From REEB95 sp035934995 (GTDB lineage Bacteria > Pseudomonadota > Alphaproteobacteria > ATCC43930 > CGMCC-115725): a DNA stretch of 64,000 bases. Made by a program: the position numbers and the translations under genes. Shown one piece after another: positions 34,875 through 46,110 of the stretch. The notes beneath the pieces were generated by a model, which searched no databases, was not told the DNA's origin, and saw only the letters and a program-made list of their open reading frames with translations. How positions within the stretch are numbered: position 1 is the first letter of the stretch; each line of letters begins with the position of its first letter. The stretch spans positions 38,645-102,644 of the forward strand of contig DASYXI010000011.1 of assembly GCA_035934995.1 (NCBI GenBank), given 5' to 3'.

Positions 34875-36389
34875 ATGGAAACCGCGCTGTCGAAGGTAAC
34901 GCCCCTGCACGACGGTGATGCGGGTTACCGTGTGCCGCCGCAGAACCTCGCAGCTGAACAGGCGCTGCTCGGCGCGATCCTCCAGAACAACAACGTTTAC
35001 AACAAGGTCTCGGACTTCCTCCGGGCGGAGCATTTTGTCGAGGCGGTGCACGGCCGGATCTTTGCCGCCGTCACGCGGCTGATCGAACGCGGTCAACTCG
35101 CCAATGCGGTGACCCTCAAAAACCAGTTCGACCAGGATGCCGCCCTCGCCGAGCGCGGCGGCGCGAAGTACCTGGCCGAATTGCAATCGAAAGTCGTTAC
35201 CATCATCAATGCTGGCGATTACGGCCGAACCATCCACGACCTTTATCTCCGCCGCCAGCTCATCGACGTCGGCACCGACGTGGTCAACGAGGCCTACGCC
35301 CAGGACCTCGACCTGACCGCGCCGCAACAGATCGAAGCCGCCGAACAGCGGCTGTTCAATCTGGCGACCGTGGGCCAGACCGAGGGCGGATTCCAGCCAT
35401 TTACGGCGGCAATGACTGATGCCGTGCGGATGGCCGAAGCCGCCTTCAAGCGCAGCGGCAAGACGACGGGCGTTGCCAGCGGCTTCACCGACCTCGACAA
35501 GCTGCTGGGCGGCCTCCACCCATCCGACCTGATCGTCCTGGCCGGTCGGCCGTCGATGGGCAAGACGGCGCTCGCCACCAATATCGGCTTCAATGCCGCC
35601 CGCGCCTTCCGGCCGAGCGCCGATGATGCGACCAAGGCCGAAGACGGCGCCGTCGCCGGGTTCTTCTCCCTCGAAATGTCGTCCGAACAGCTCGCCACCC
35701 GCATCCTGGCCGAGGAATCCGGCGTGCCATCGCACGAAATCCGCCAGGGCAAGGTGTCGAACGAGGATTTCGACAAATTCGTCCAGGCCAGCCAGCGGCT
35801 GGCATCGGTGCCGTTTTTCGTCGACGACACGCCGGCGATCACCATCGCCGGACTGCGCACCCGCGCCCGCCGGCTGAAGCGAACGCACAATCTCGGCCTC
35901 GTCATCGTCGACTATCTCCAGCTCATTCGCGGTTCCAGCGAGGGCGGCGGCTTCGAAAACCGGGTGCAGGAGATTTCCGAGATCACCCGCGGCCTCAAGG
36001 CCTTGGCCAAGGAGCTCAACGTGCCGGTGCTGGCGCTGTCGCAGCTGTCGCGTGCGGTCGAACAGCGCGAGGACAAGCGGCCGATGCTCTCCGACCTGCG
36101 TGAATCGGGCTCGATCGAGCAGGACGCCGACGTGGTGATGTTCGTCTTCCGCGAGGAATATTATCTGATGCGCACGCCGCCGACACAGCGGCCGGAAGAA
36201 AGCCAGGAAAAATTCAACGACCGCATCGAAAAGCACCGCCAGCGCTGCGAAGAAGTCTATGGCCTCGCCGAGATCCACGTCGCCAAGCAGCGCCACGGCC
36301 CGATCGGCAAGGTGACGCTGCGCTTCGACGGCAACACGACGAAATTTGACAACTACGTCAGCGGCGACCGCCTGCCCGATGCCTTCTGA
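34875..36389 (+). CDS. dnaB: Replicative DNA helicase DnaB
   Basis: 504 aa from the ATG at 34875 (METALSKVTPLHDGDAGYRV); an upstream in-frame ATG at 34836 is unlikely. Hexameric 5'-3' helicase at the replication fork. The N-terminal primase-interacting domain begins PPQNLAAEQALLGAIL. Walker A is AGRPSMGKTALA and the Walker B region is LVIVDYLQLI; no intein is visible. It is close to rpsF-rplI, as in many bacteria, with two genes (AKR, cfa) in between. Confidence 0.96.
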   Translation: METALSKVTPLHDGDAGYRVPPQNLAAEQALLGAILQNNNVYNKVSDFLRAEHFVEAVHGRIFAAVTRLIERGQLANAVTLKNQFDQDAALAERGGAKYLAELQSKVVTIINAGDYGRTIHDLYLRRQLIDVGTDVVNEAYAQDLDLTAPQQIEAAEQRLFNLATVGQTEGGFQPFTAAMTDAVRMAEAAFKRSGKTTGVASGFTDLDKLLGGLHPSDLIVLAGRPSMGKTALATNIGFNAARAFRPSADDATKAEDGAVAGFFSLEMSSEQLATRILAEESGVPSHEIRQGKVSNEDFDKFVQASQRLASVPFFVDDTPAITIAGLRTRARRLKRTHNLGLVIVDYLQLIRGSSEGGGFENRVQEISEITRGLKALAKELNVPVLALSQLSRAVEQREDKRPMLSDLRESGSIEQDADVVMFVFREEYYLMRTPPTQRPEESQEKFNDRIEKHRQRCEEVYGLAEIHVAKQRHGPIGKVTLRFDGNTTKFDNYVSGDRLPDAF

Positions 36390-37488
36390 CCGCAAGGTCG
36401 CGACCGACCGGGCGAACGCCATCCTCGAAATCGACTTGCGCGCCGTCGCGGCGAACTGGCGACGGCTGAAGCGTGAGCTGGCGCCAGGCGCGCGCCTGGC
36501 GGCCGTGATCAAGGCGGACGCCTACGGCCTCGGCGCCGCGGAAGTCGGTCCAGTCCTGGCGCGCGCGGGTTGCGGGCTCTTCTTCGTCGCTTCGCTCGAC
36601 GAAGGGATCGCCCTGCGCAAGATATTGCCCAAGGCGCGCATTGCCGTGCTCGATGGCGTGCTGGCGAAGAGCGAGGCGGAATTCGCGCGCCGCCGGCTCG
36701 TTCCGGTACTCAACGATCTCGACCAGGCCATGCGTTGGAGCAAGGCTTACCCCGGCAAGCCGGCGATCCTTCATCTCGACACCGGCATGGAACGGCTCGG
36801 CCTGTCGCGCCGCGAACTGGATCGGTTGACGGCGGACCGGAGCCTGCTCGCGCGTCTCGACCTCGCCGCGATCATGAGTCACCTCGCCTGCGCCGACGAG
36901 CCTGAGCATCCGAAAAACCCTGAGCAGCTTGCGCGCTTCCGCGCTGCGCTCGCGCGCCTACCCAAGGCGCCGGCATCGCTCGCCTCGTCGTCGGCGATCT
37001 TTCTCGGCCCTGCCTATCATTTCCAGATCGTGCGTCCGGGCGCGGCGTTGTTCGGCATCAATCCCCTGCCCGGCAAACCCAATCCGATGCGCGCCGTCGT
37101 CGTCCTCAAAGCCAGGATTCTCCAGGTCCGTGACGTTGACGCAGGAGAGACCGTTGGATATGGTGCGACGCACCGCATGGAGCGGCCGAGTCGCATTGCG
37201 ACTGTCGCAGTCGGTTACGCCGACGGCTGGCTTCGCTCCGCCAGCGACCGCGGCAGCGCGGCGATCGCCGGTCGAAGGGTTCCCCTCGTTGGACGCATCT
37301 CGATGGATCTGCTGACGCTCGACGTGACAGGGATCGAGGCGGATCGGGCGAAGCCCGGCGCCTATGTGGATTTGCTCGACGACAGCTATGGCATCGACGA
37401 CGCGGCGGCGGCCGCGCGCACGATCAGCTACGAGATGCTGACGCTGCTCGGCCGGCGTTACGCCCGGGTCTATCGCGGAGCGCGCTGA
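36379..37488 (+). CDS. alr: Alanine racemase
   Basis: 369 aa from the ATG at 36379, overlapping dnaB by 11 bp. PLP enzyme that makes D-alanine for peptidoglycan. The PLP-binding Lys45 is in AAVIKADAYGLG; the conserved RPGAALFGINP and VGRISMDLLTLDVT segments follow, and the C-terminal YEMLTLLGRRYARVY is typical. Confidence 0.94.
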   Translation: MPSDRKVATDRANAILEIDLRAVAANWRRLKRELAPGARLAAVIKADAYGLGAAEVGPVLARAGCGLFFVASLDEGIALRKILPKARIAVLDGVLAKSEAEFARRRLVPVLNDLDQAMRWSKAYPGKPAILHLDTGMERLGLSRRELDRLTADRSLLARLDLAAIMSHLACADEPEHPKNPEQLARFRAALARLPKAPASLASSSAIFLGPAYHFQIVRPGAALFGINPLPGKPNPMRAVVVLKARILQVRDVDAGETVGYGATHRMERPSRIATVAVGYADGWLRSASDRGSAAIAGRRVPLVGRISMDLLTLDVTGIEADRAKPGAYVDLLDDSYGIDDAAAAARTISYEMLTLLGRRYARVYRGAR

Positions 37489-38265
37489 ATGGCGTTCGTC
37501 GCGCGGATAGGCCGCGTCGTCCTGGCGTTCCTGGCGGCGACCGGCCGTCTCGCGCTGTTCACGCTCCACGCGGTCAGCCACTGCTTCCGGCCGCCGATCT
37601 ACGTCAACCTGATCCTCCGGCAGTTCGTCGACATCGGCTATTACTCGCTGCCGGTTGTCGGTCTCACCGCGATCTTCATCGGCATGGTGCTGGCGCTGCA
37701 GTTGCACACCGGCTTCAACCGCATCACCGGCGGCGAGAGCGCCATCGCGCAAGTCGTGGTCCTCGGCATGACGCGCGAACTCGGTCCGGTGATCGCCGGC
37801 CTGATGGTTGCCGGGCGCATCGGCGCTGCCATCGCCGCCGAAGTCGGCACGATGCGCGTCACCGACCAGATCGATGCGCTGTCGACCCTGTCGACCAACC
37901 CCTACAAGTACCTAGTCGCGCCGCGCCTGCTGGCCGGCATCGTGGCGCTGCCGGTGCTGGTGCTGGTCGCCGACTGTATCGGCGTCTTCGGCGGCTTCCT
38001 GGTTGCGACCTATAAGTTCGGCTTCAATCCATATGCTTATCTCCAGAACACCGCGGATTTCCTGCGCACCGATGACGTCGTCTCGGGCCTAATCAAATCG
38101 GCAGTGTTCGGTTTCCTGATCTCGCTGATGGGCTGTTATACCGGCTATCATTCAAAGGGCGGCGCGCAGGGCGTGGGCGCTGCGACAACCTATGCGGTGG
38201 TGTCGGCTTCGGTACTGATCCTGATGTTCGACTACATCCTCTCGGCGTTGCTGTTTTCGTCATGA
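37489..38265 (+). CDS. mlaE: MlaE-type ABC transporter permease (phospholipid transport)
   Basis: 258-aa inner-membrane permease of the Mla/MCE lipid transporter class. Core segments: YYSLPVVGLTAIFIGMVLAL, MTRELGPVIAGLMVAGRIGA and AEVGTMRVTDQIDAL, the signature of the MlaE family. It starts directly after the alr stop and overlaps mlaF by 4 bp. The MCE-domain partner MlaD is not adjacent: the next gene after mlaF is radA. Confidence 0.9.
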   Translation: MAFVARIGRVVLAFLAATGRLALFTLHAVSHCFRPPIYVNLILRQFVDIGYYSLPVVGLTAIFIGMVLALQLHTGFNRITGGESAIAQVVVLGMTRELGPVIAGLMVAGRIGAAIAAEVGTMRVTDQIDALSTLSTNPYKYLVAPRLLAGIVALPVLVLVADCIGVFGGFLVATYKFGFNPYAYLQNTADFLRTDDVVSGLIKSAVFGFLISLMGCYTGYHSKGGAQGVGAATTYAVVSASVLILMFDYILSALLFSS

Positions 38266-39038
38266 CCGGCGCGCCCAAAATCTCCGTCCGCGGGCTGAGG
38301 AAATCCTTCGGCTCCAAGGTCGTGCTCGACGGGCTCGATCTCGATGTCGGCGTTGGCGAAAGCGTCGTCGTCATCGGCGGCTCAGGCACCGGCAAGTCGG
38401 TGATGGTCAAATGCATCATCGGGCTGATGGAGCCCGACGCCGGCTCGATCAAGATCGATGGGCAAGAGGTTACGGGCCTGAAGCGCGGCGAGCGCGAGCG
38501 ACTGATGCGCAAGTTCGGCATGCTGTTTCAGGGCGCCGCGCTTTTCGACAGCTTGCGTGTCTGGCAGAACGTCGCCTTCGGTCTCATCCAGGGCCACGGC
38601 ATCGGCCGCGACGAAGCCAAGGCGACGGCGATCAAGACGCTCGGCGCCGTCGGACTCGGTCCCGAAGTGGCCGAGCTGTGGCCGGCGGAACTTTCGGGCG
38701 GCATGCAGAAGCGTGTCGGTCTGGCACGCGCCATCGCCGCCAAGCCCGAAATCATCGTCTTCGACGAGCCGACGACCGGTCTCGATCCGATCATGGGCGA
38801 CGTGATCAACGATCTGATCATCAAATGCGTGCGCGATCTCGGCGCGACGGCGGTTTCGATCACGCACGACATGGCCTCGGCGCACAAGATCGCCGACCGG
38901 ATCGCCATGATCTATAAAGGCAAAATCATCTGGCAGGGCTCGTCCAAGACGATCGACCAATCGGGCAATCCCTACGTCGATCAGTTCATCCACGGCCGCG
39001 GCGAAGGCCCGATCAAGATGGAGGTGCGCGCGCTGTGA
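38262..39038 (+). CDS. mlaF: MlaF-type ABC transporter ATP-binding protein
   Basis: 258-aa ATPase driving the MlaE permease. Walker A GGSGTGKSVMVK, ABC signature LSGGMQKRVGLARA and Walker B IIVFDEPTTGLDP are intact, as is the switch histidine region SITHDM. Coupled to mlaE. Confidence 0.92.
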   Translation: MTGAPKISVRGLRKSFGSKVVLDGLDLDVGVGESVVVIGGSGTGKSVMVKCIIGLMEPDAGSIKIDGQEVTGLKRGERERLMRKFGMLFQGAALFDSLRVWQNVAFGLIQGHGIGRDEAKATAIKTLGAVGLGPEVAELWPAELSGGMQKRVGLARAIAAKPEIIVFDEPTTGLDPIMGDVINDLIIKCVRDLGATAVSITHDMASAHKIADRIAMIYKGKIIWQGSSKTIDQSGNPYVDQFIHGRGEGPIKMEVRAL

Positions 39039-39066
39039 CCGCCCGGAATTTCCTCCAAGCCTGACC

Positions 39067-40496
<1,430 letters not shown>

Positions 40497-40500
<4 letters not shown>

Positions 40501-41138
40501 CCGGATTCGACATAGCCATCATCGTCTTCGTCGTCGCATCGGGGTTGTTCGCCTTCGTGCGTGGCTTCATCAAGGAAGTGCTGTCGATCATTGCCTGGTT
40601 CGGCGCGTCGGTGGCGGCGCTCTACGCCGTGCCCTATCTGCACCCGTTCGCCATGCGCTTCACGCCGAGCGACCGACTGGCGAGCGCGGCGTCGGCGTTT
40701 GTCGCGTTCATCGTCGCTCTGATCGTGCTCTCGCTGATCACCGCGGCGATTGCCAACCGCGTCAAGGATAGCCCGGCCGGCGGCATCGATCGGACCTTCG
40801 GGTTCGTTTTCGGATTGGCGCGCGGCGCCCTGCTCGCCTGTCTGGTTTATGCGGCCATGCTGGTGGTCATGCCGGCGCTCGAGGCGTCGCCGCAATGGTG
40901 GACGCAAGCGCGGACGCGGCCGATGCTCGCAACCGGCCTGGCGATGCTGGGACATTTGGCGCCCGGCGCCGGGCACTCGCAAGGCGCCGCCTCGGTGCAG
41001 CAGCAACTCCAGGACGCGTTGCATGCCCTCAGCATCCCCAAGGCCGGACCGGCGCCGCAAGGCGGCTCGCCCGATTACTCGCCGCAGGACCAGCATGATC
41101 TCGACCGGCTCTTCCAGCAGAACCAGGGCGCGCATTAA
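40497..41138 (+). CDS. cvpA: CvpA family membrane protein
   Basis: 213 aa with a GTG start (GTGA overlap with radA). Four hydrophobic helices in the first about 160 residues, with the family pattern FVRGFIKEVLSIIAWFGA, then a polar Gln/Asp-rich tail. CvpA is an inner-membrane protein required for colicin V production and envelope stress tolerance in E. coli and is often next to purF, as here (174 bp apart). Confidence 0.88.
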
Positions 41139-41312
41139 GCATAGCCATTAGCGCGCCGTCGCCCGCCCAGGCCGGGTGCGACAACCGGCTCTGGCAGTCG
41201 TGCCGCAATCCGTGTAGAAGGCTGTGGGCCTCGACGGCGACGGCTGGCGACACCATCTAAGGCTTGCGGCCGCCGGACGGCGAGCGGCCCAAGCGCGCAC
41301 AAAGGCGGTAGC

Positions 41313-42767
41313 ATGCTGACCACCCACCCCTGGGACGACGACCATTTCCGGGAGGAATGCGGCGTTTTCGGGGTTTATGGCCATCCCGATTCGGCGGCCC
41401 TGACCGCGCTGGGGCTGCATGCCTTACAGCATCGCGGTCAGGAAGCGGCTGGAATCGTCGCCTACGACGGCGAGCAATTTCACGCCCATCGCGGCCTCGG
41501 TCTGGTCAGCGAGAATTTCAGTTCCAAGGACGTTATCAGTCGGCTGCCGGGACATTCGGCCATCGGTCACGTCCGCTATGCCACCACCGGCGAAGTCGTG
41601 TTGCGCAACGTCCAGCCGCTGTTCGCCGATTTCACTTTCGGCGGCTTGGCGATCTGCCACAACGGCAACCTCACCAACTCGTATCAGCTGCGCAACCGTC
41701 TGGTGCGGCGCGGCAGCATTTTCCAATCGACCTCGGACACCGAGGTGATCGTCCATCTTATCGCCACGTCGCTCAAGGACACGGTCGAGGAGCGGATGGC
41801 CGAGGCACTGCGCCAAGTCGAAGGCGCCTATTCGCTCGCGGCGCTAACCCAGCATGGATTGATCGGCGTGCGCGATCCGCTTGGCATCCGGCCGCTGGTG
41901 CTCGGCAAGCTCGGCGACGCATTCATCCTGGCGTCGGAAAGCTGCGCGCTCGACATCATCGGCGCCACTTTCGTGCGCGACATCGAAGCCGGCGAGATGA
42001 TCTCCATCGGCCCCGGCGGCATCAAGAGCACCAAGCCGTTCGCCAACACGCATAAGCGGTTTTGCGTGTTCGAATACATCTACTTCGCGCGGCCCGACAG
42101 CGTCGTCGATGACCTGAGCGTCTACGAGGCGCGCAAACGCATCGGCATGCAATTGGCGCGCGAAAGCGCGGTGCCTGCCGACATCGTCATCCCGGTGCCG
42201 GATTCCGGCGTGCCGGCGGCGATCGGCTATGCCGCGGAATGCCGGCTGCCGTTCGAGCTCGGCATTGTCCGCAACCATTACATCGGCCGCACCTTCATCG
42301 AGCCGACCGATCAGATCCGCCATCTTGGCGTGAAGCTCAAACACAACGCCAACCGGGCCAGCATCGAAGGCAAGCGCGTCGTGCTGGTCGACGATTCGAT
42401 CGTCCGTGGCACCACCTCGACCAAGATTGTCGCCATGATCCGCCAAGCCGGCGCGCGCGAGGTGCACATGCGCATCTCCAGTCCGCCGACCACGCATTCG
42501 TGCTTCTACGGCATCGCGACGCCGGAACGCACCCAGCTGCTTGCGTCGACGATGGACGTGCAGACCATGGCACAGCATATCGGCGCCGATTCCCTCGCCT
42601 TCGTCTCGATCGACGGACTCTATCGCGCACTTGGCCAGGCCAAGCGTGACGGCAAGGCGCCGCAATTCTGCGACGCCTGTTTCACCGGCGATTATCCAGT
42701 GCCGCTCGTCGATCATGACGCCGGCACGGTGTCAACCCAGCTTTCGCTCCTCTCTGAGACCGTCTGA
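41313..42767 (+). CDS. purF: Amidophosphoribosyltransferase
   Basis: 484 aa. First committed step of purine synthesis: PRPP + Gln to phosphoribosylamine. A 15-residue propeptide precedes the N-terminal nucleophile Cys16 (EECGVFGVYG), exposed after processing. The glutaminase segments LGLHALQHRGQEAAGI and VRYATTGE are followed by the PRPP-binding motif VVLVDDSIVRGTTS. The next gene begins immediately after its stop. Confidence 0.95.
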   Translation: MLTTHPWDDDHFREECGVFGVYGHPDSAALTALGLHALQHRGQEAAGIVAYDGEQFHAHRGLGLVSENFSSKDVISRLPGHSAIGHVRYATTGEVVLRNVQPLFADFTFGGLAICHNGNLTNSYQLRNRLVRRGSIFQSTSDTEVIVHLIATSLKDTVEERMAEALRQVEGAYSLAALTQHGLIGVRDPLGIRPLVLGKLGDAFILASESCALDIIGATFVRDIEAGEMISIGPGGIKSTKPFANTHKRFCVFEYIYFARPDSVVDDLSVYEARKRIGMQLARESAVPADIVIPVPDSGVPAAIGYAAECRLPFELGIVRNHYIGRTFIEPTDQIRHLGVKLKHNANRASIEGKRVVLVDDSIVRGTTSTKIVAMIRQAGAREVHMRISSPPTTHSCFYGIATPERTQLLASTMDVQTMAQHIGADSLAFVSIDGLYRALGQAKRDGKAPQFCDACFTGDYPVPLVDHDAGTVSTQLSLLSETV

Positions 42768-43469
42768 GTGCGGGCGCTCGAAGGTCGTCTCGCGCTGGTG
42801 ACCGGCGCGTCACGCGGTATCGGCGCGGCCGTGGCGCGGCGCTTCGCCGCTGAAGGCGCACACGTCATCGCGGTGGCGCGGACCCAGGGAGCCCTGGAAG
42901 AACTCGACGATGCGGTACGCACGGCGGGCGGTGCCGCGACGCTGGTGCCGCTCGATCTGCGGACGTTCGACGCGATCGACCATATGGGTGCTGCGCTCAA
43001 TGAGCGCTTCCACAAGCTTGATATCGTTGCGGCGTGCGCCGGCGTGCTGGGCAGCTTGTCGCCAACGGGCCACATCGACCCGAAACTGTGGACCGAAGTT
43101 TTCGATGTCAACGTGACGGCGAACTACCGCCTGATCCGATCGCTCGATCCGTTATTGCGCCGCTCCGACGGCGGCCGAGCGATGTTCGTCACCTGCGCCG
43201 CCGGCCGGGATCTCGCGCCATTCTGGGGTGCTTACGGCGCCAGCAAAGCCGCGCTCGAGGCGCTGGTCCGGGTCTATGCCGCCGAGGTCATGCGCACGCC
43301 GATCCGGGTCAATCTGGTCGATCCGGGTCCGGTGCACACGCGCCTGCGCGCCGAGGCGTTTCCCGGCGAGGATCGCGCGATGCTCAAAGCGCCGGAAGAC
43401 GTGACCGGATTGTTCGTACAACTCGCCGCGGCGGATTGTCCGCATCACGGCAAGATCGTCGGGCCTTAG
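42768..43469 (+). CDS. SDR family NAD(P)-dependent oxidoreductase
   Basis: 233 aa with a GTG start that abuts the purF stop, so it is probably translated from the purF message. TGASRGIG lies at 12-19, and the catalytic Tyr/Lys pair is in AYGASKAALEAL. The usual NNAG is replaced by CAGVLG (AACAGVLG), as in YciK-like SDRs. The C-terminal region is short. Its stop overlaps the histidine-kinase stop by 4 bp. Confidence 0.87.
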   Translation: MRALEGRLALVTGASRGIGAAVARRFAAEGAHVIAVARTQGALEELDDAVRTAGGAATLVPLDLRTFDAIDHMGAALNERFHKLDIVAACAGVLGSLSPTGHIDPKLWTEVFDVNVTANYRLIRSLDPLLRRSDGGRAMFVTCAAGRDLAPFWGAYGASKAALEALVRVYAAEVMRTPIRVNLVDPGPVHTRLRAEAFPGEDRAMLKAPEDVTGLFVQLAAADCPHHGKIVGP

Positions 43470-44689
43470 GCGGCGGCGTTGGCCGACCGCGGCATGGGCA
43501 CCTGCGACACGACCCGGTCCGGCGGCAGGATCACCCGGACCACCGTACCCTGGTTCGGTACGCTTTCGATCACGAAGACACCGCCATGCAGTTCGACGAG
43601 CTTCTTGGTCAGCGGCAAACCGAGGCCCGTGCCGCCACCGGTGCGGTTAAAGGCATTATCGACCTGGCCGAACGGCTCCAACACCATCGGCAGATCGCTT
43701 TCGGAAATGCCGACACCGGTGTCGCGCACCTCGATGACCAGGCGATCGAATTCGATCGAAGCGCGCACCGCAACCGAACCGCCGGCCGGCGTGAACTTCA
43801 CGCTGTTGGTCAGCAAATTGAGCACCACCTGACGCAGGCGACGCTCGTCGCCGCGCACGCCGGCGACTTCGGGCGCAATCACGCGGACAAGGTTGATCTC
43901 CTGTGAAGCCGCGCGGCGCGCGACCATGCGCACGCAGGATTCGATCAGGTCGGTGACGTCGATGACCTCGTCCGCCAGTTCCAGGCGCTCGGCCGTGATC
44001 TTCGTCAGATCAAGAATGTCGTTGATCAACTCCAACAGGTGCCGGCCGCTGGCGTTCAGGTCGCGTGCATATTCGAGGTACTTGTCGTTGCCGATCGGCC
44101 CTAGTACCTCGCCGCTAATGATCTCGGAGAACCCGATCACCGCGTTGAGCGGCGTACGCAACTCGTGGCTCATGTTGGCGAGGAATTCCGACTTGGCGCG
44201 CAACGCGGTTTCCGCCCGGCGATTGGCCTCGAACAGGCGGCCGACCAATTTTTCCTTTTCCGTCTTGTTGCGGATGAGCGCGATCAGCGACGCGAACGAG
44301 CGCCGCGCCATGAGACTGAGATTAAACGCGAACGCGAGATACAGCACACCCAGCGCGATGTGCGCCGGATCGTCGGCAGCGAAGGTGATGACGATGAGCG
44401 GCGCGACCACGGGCCAGACGAACGCATCGACCACCGGAACGTGCGCGGTGTAACCCGAGGCGATGCCGCCGGCGAGCCCGGCAATGATAATCGGCACGAA
44501 ACTGTCAGTCGGCGCATTCGATTGGATTGCGACCGCCATCGCCAAACTGCCCCAGTGGCAACCGGTCGCGGCGGCGAAGTAGGTGACGCGGCGGATCCAC
44601 TGCTGCAGCTCGAAGTCATCGTCGTGGCGGTGCTTGCGATAGAGCCGCCACGGCACGATGCGAATGATGGAAATGCCGACGATCGACAC
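43466..44689 (-). CDS. PleC/DivJ-like sensor histidine kinase (N-terminus disrupted)
   Basis: 407 aa from a GTG at 44689, which is probably not the original start. Several transmembrane helices (about 1-125) lead to a HisKA domain with His175 in FLANMSHELRTPLNAVIGFSE and the alphaproteobacterial pattern YLEYARDLNASGRHLLELINDILDLTK. The HATPase domain has NLLTNSVKFTP, VRDTGVGI and GGGTGLGLPLTK. No receiver domain or adjacent regulator is present. The first helix appears in another frame directly upstream (44690-44798), so the gene carries a frameshift or sequencing error. Confidence 0.8.
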   Translation of the reverse strand: MSIVGISIIRIVPWRLYRKHRHDDDFELQQWIRRVTYFAAATGCHWGSLAMAVAIQSNAPTDSFVPIIIAGLAGGIASGYTAHVPVVDAFVWPVVAPLIVITFAADDPAHIALGVLYLAFAFNLSLMARRSFASLIALIRNKTEKEKLVGRLFEANRRAETALRAKSEFLANMSHELRTPLNAVIGFSEIISGEVLGPIGNDKYLEYARDLNASGRHLLELINDILDLTKITAERLELADEVIDVTDLIESCVRMVARRAASQEINLVRVIAPEVAGVRGDERRLRQVVLNLLTNSVKFTPAGGSVAVRASIEFDRLVIEVRDTGVGISESDLPMVLEPFGQVDNAFNRTGGGTGLGLPLTKKLVELHGGVFVIESVPNQGTVVRVILPPDRVVSQVPMPRSANAAA

Positions 44690-44798
44690 GCCCTAACCGA
44701 GGAAGACTGGACGTATCGAAGACGAACGACAGGATGCCGACTGCTGCCAGCGTCACCAACAGGTTGGTGGCGACCGGCCACGGCGACGAATAGAGCAT
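44690..44798 (-). pseudogene. Frameshifted N-terminal fragment of the histidine kinase
   Basis: From an ATG at 44798 this frame encodes MLYSSPWPVATNLLVTLAAV followed by GILSFVFDT, a clear transmembrane helix of the sort that opens membrane kinases. It then runs out of frame relative to VSIVGISIIRIVPWRLYRKH. The downstream frame has a TAG (44695-44693) two codons before its GTG; upstream of that stop it reads VFLG. A one-base shift joins the two parts. Confidence 0.55.
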
Positions 44799-45034
44799 AT
44801 CCGCTAGCCCGGACTAGACGGCGGCGCTTTCGACACGCGTCGTCAACGCAGCCGTGTCCGCGTCGGCCGTAACGGTCGGGAGCTCACGCGTTAACTGAGC
44901 CGAAATCATCGCCGCAGAGTCTAAAGACGATGCCCTAATAGTTTCCTAGGCGTTGGCGGCATGTTGCTCAAATGCAGGCCACTGCAAGAAGCCTCAAAAT
45001 GCCGTCTAAAAAGCGGCCGCCCGAAGCGCCGGAA

Positions 45035-46003
45035 TCAGCCCGCCGGACGGAAGATTCCGGACGCAAAGGCGATCCGCTGCTGAGCCTGCTTCATGCGGTC
45101 GGTCGGACCGATCGCGATACCCCACTGGTCCATCCGGCCCGGCGGCCAGGTCCAGTCTTCCGGGCCGCGTGGTTTGTAGCTCTTGCCGATGCGCGCAATT
45201 TCGGCGGTGTACTCGATGACGACTTCGTCCGGCCCGACGAAATAAGCGAACACGTTATTGCCCGGCCCATGCCGGCCAACGCCCCATTCGATCGCAAAGC
45301 CGCTTTCGCGCAGACGGCCGGCGCCGCGCATGACGCTGTCGATATCCGGCATTTCAAAAGCGATGTGATTGAGCGTCGGCGCCGTGCCGCGCGCGAATGC
45401 CAGGACATGATGCTGATCGTTGCAGCAGAGGAACGTCATCATCCGCGTTTGGTCGATGATGCGGAATCCGAGATTATCGACGTAGAAAGCGCTGATCGCA
45501 TCAACATCGGCGGAATTGAGTACGACATGCGTGACGCGCATCGGCCGATCCGCCCGCGTGGTCGCATCGGCATGGCGTCGGTCGCCGGTGATAACCCGCA
45601 TGGTCCGGCCTTCCGGATCCTTGAACGCAAAACCGTAACCGCCGCCCGGTTCGTTGATGGGTCCCGGCTTCTCGAGTTCGGCGAGCCCCGCCTTTTTGAG
45701 GCTGGCGTGGATAGCATTGATCTCGGCCTTGCCGGGCGCCGTGAAATCGATGCGCAACAACTCAGCGCGCGGCCGGGCGTGGAGGCCGAGGACGTGATGG
45801 TACGCGCTGGTGCCACGCAGATAGACCGAGCCGGGATGCTCGACCACCGGCGCCAAACGCCAGATGTCGGTGTAGAACCGCGCCCGTGACTTGAGATCGG
45901 TGACGCCGAGGTCGACGCTGCGCAAACCGTCGATCCGCCCACCTTTGGCGCCCGTGCGTCCGGCCGTTCCGGTTTTAGCCGGCGGTTTCAGTGGCTTGAC
46001 CAT
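45035..46003 (-). CDS. VOC-family extradiol dioxygenase (catechol 2,3-dioxygenase-like)
   Basis: 322 aa from the ATG at 46003, which has a GGAGG 3 bp upstream; an earlier ATG at 46042 lacks one. Two vicinal-oxygen-chelate repeats are visible. The second keeps the iron-binding facial triad: His159 (VTHVVLNS), His213 (LNHIAFE) and Glu264 (VIEYTAE), with His199/His200 near the active site. The first repeat has lost the metal His (SVDLGVTD), as in type I extradiol enzymes. It probably cleaves a catechol-like ring; the substrate is unknown and no pathway genes flank it. Confidence 0.82.
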   Translation of the reverse strand: MVKPLKPPAKTGTAGRTGAKGGRIDGLRSVDLGVTDLKSRARFYTDIWRLAPVVEHPGSVYLRGTSAYHHVLGLHARPRAELLRIDFTAPGKAEINAIHASLKKAGLAELEKPGPINEPGGGYGFAFKDPEGRTMRVITGDRRHADATTRADRPMRVTHVVLNSADVDAISAFYVDNLGFRIIDQTRMMTFLCCNDQHHVLAFARGTAPTLNHIAFEMPDIDSVMRGAGRLRESGFAIEWGVGRHGPGNNVFAYFVGPDEVVIEYTAEIARIGKSYKPRGPEDWTWPPGRMDQWGIAIGPTDRMKQAQQRIAFASGIFRPAG

Positions 46004-46096
46004 GGTCCTCCACCCGCCGGAGGCCCCGGCAGCGCGTGTCACGTTCGCACAACAGGTGCTTGCCTGTCGAGACTTCGCATTCAGAATCCGATCTTA

Positions 46097-46110
46097 TGAT
46101 TTTAAAATCA
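46097..46110. promoter_or_regulatory. Palindrome TGATTTTAAAATCA upstream of the dioxygenase gene
   Basis: A perfect 14-bp AT-rich palindrome lies about 95 bp before the dioxygenase ATG, within the only AT-rich stretch of the der/dioxygenase spacer. It contains TAAAAT, which could act as a -10 on the minus strand. It may be an operator; no regulator gene is adjacent. Confidence 0.35.

Noticed and set aside
34800..36512. 570-codon minus-strand frame opposite dnaB
   Set aside because: dnaB is unambiguous, and the antisense product has no recognisable domain or start signal.
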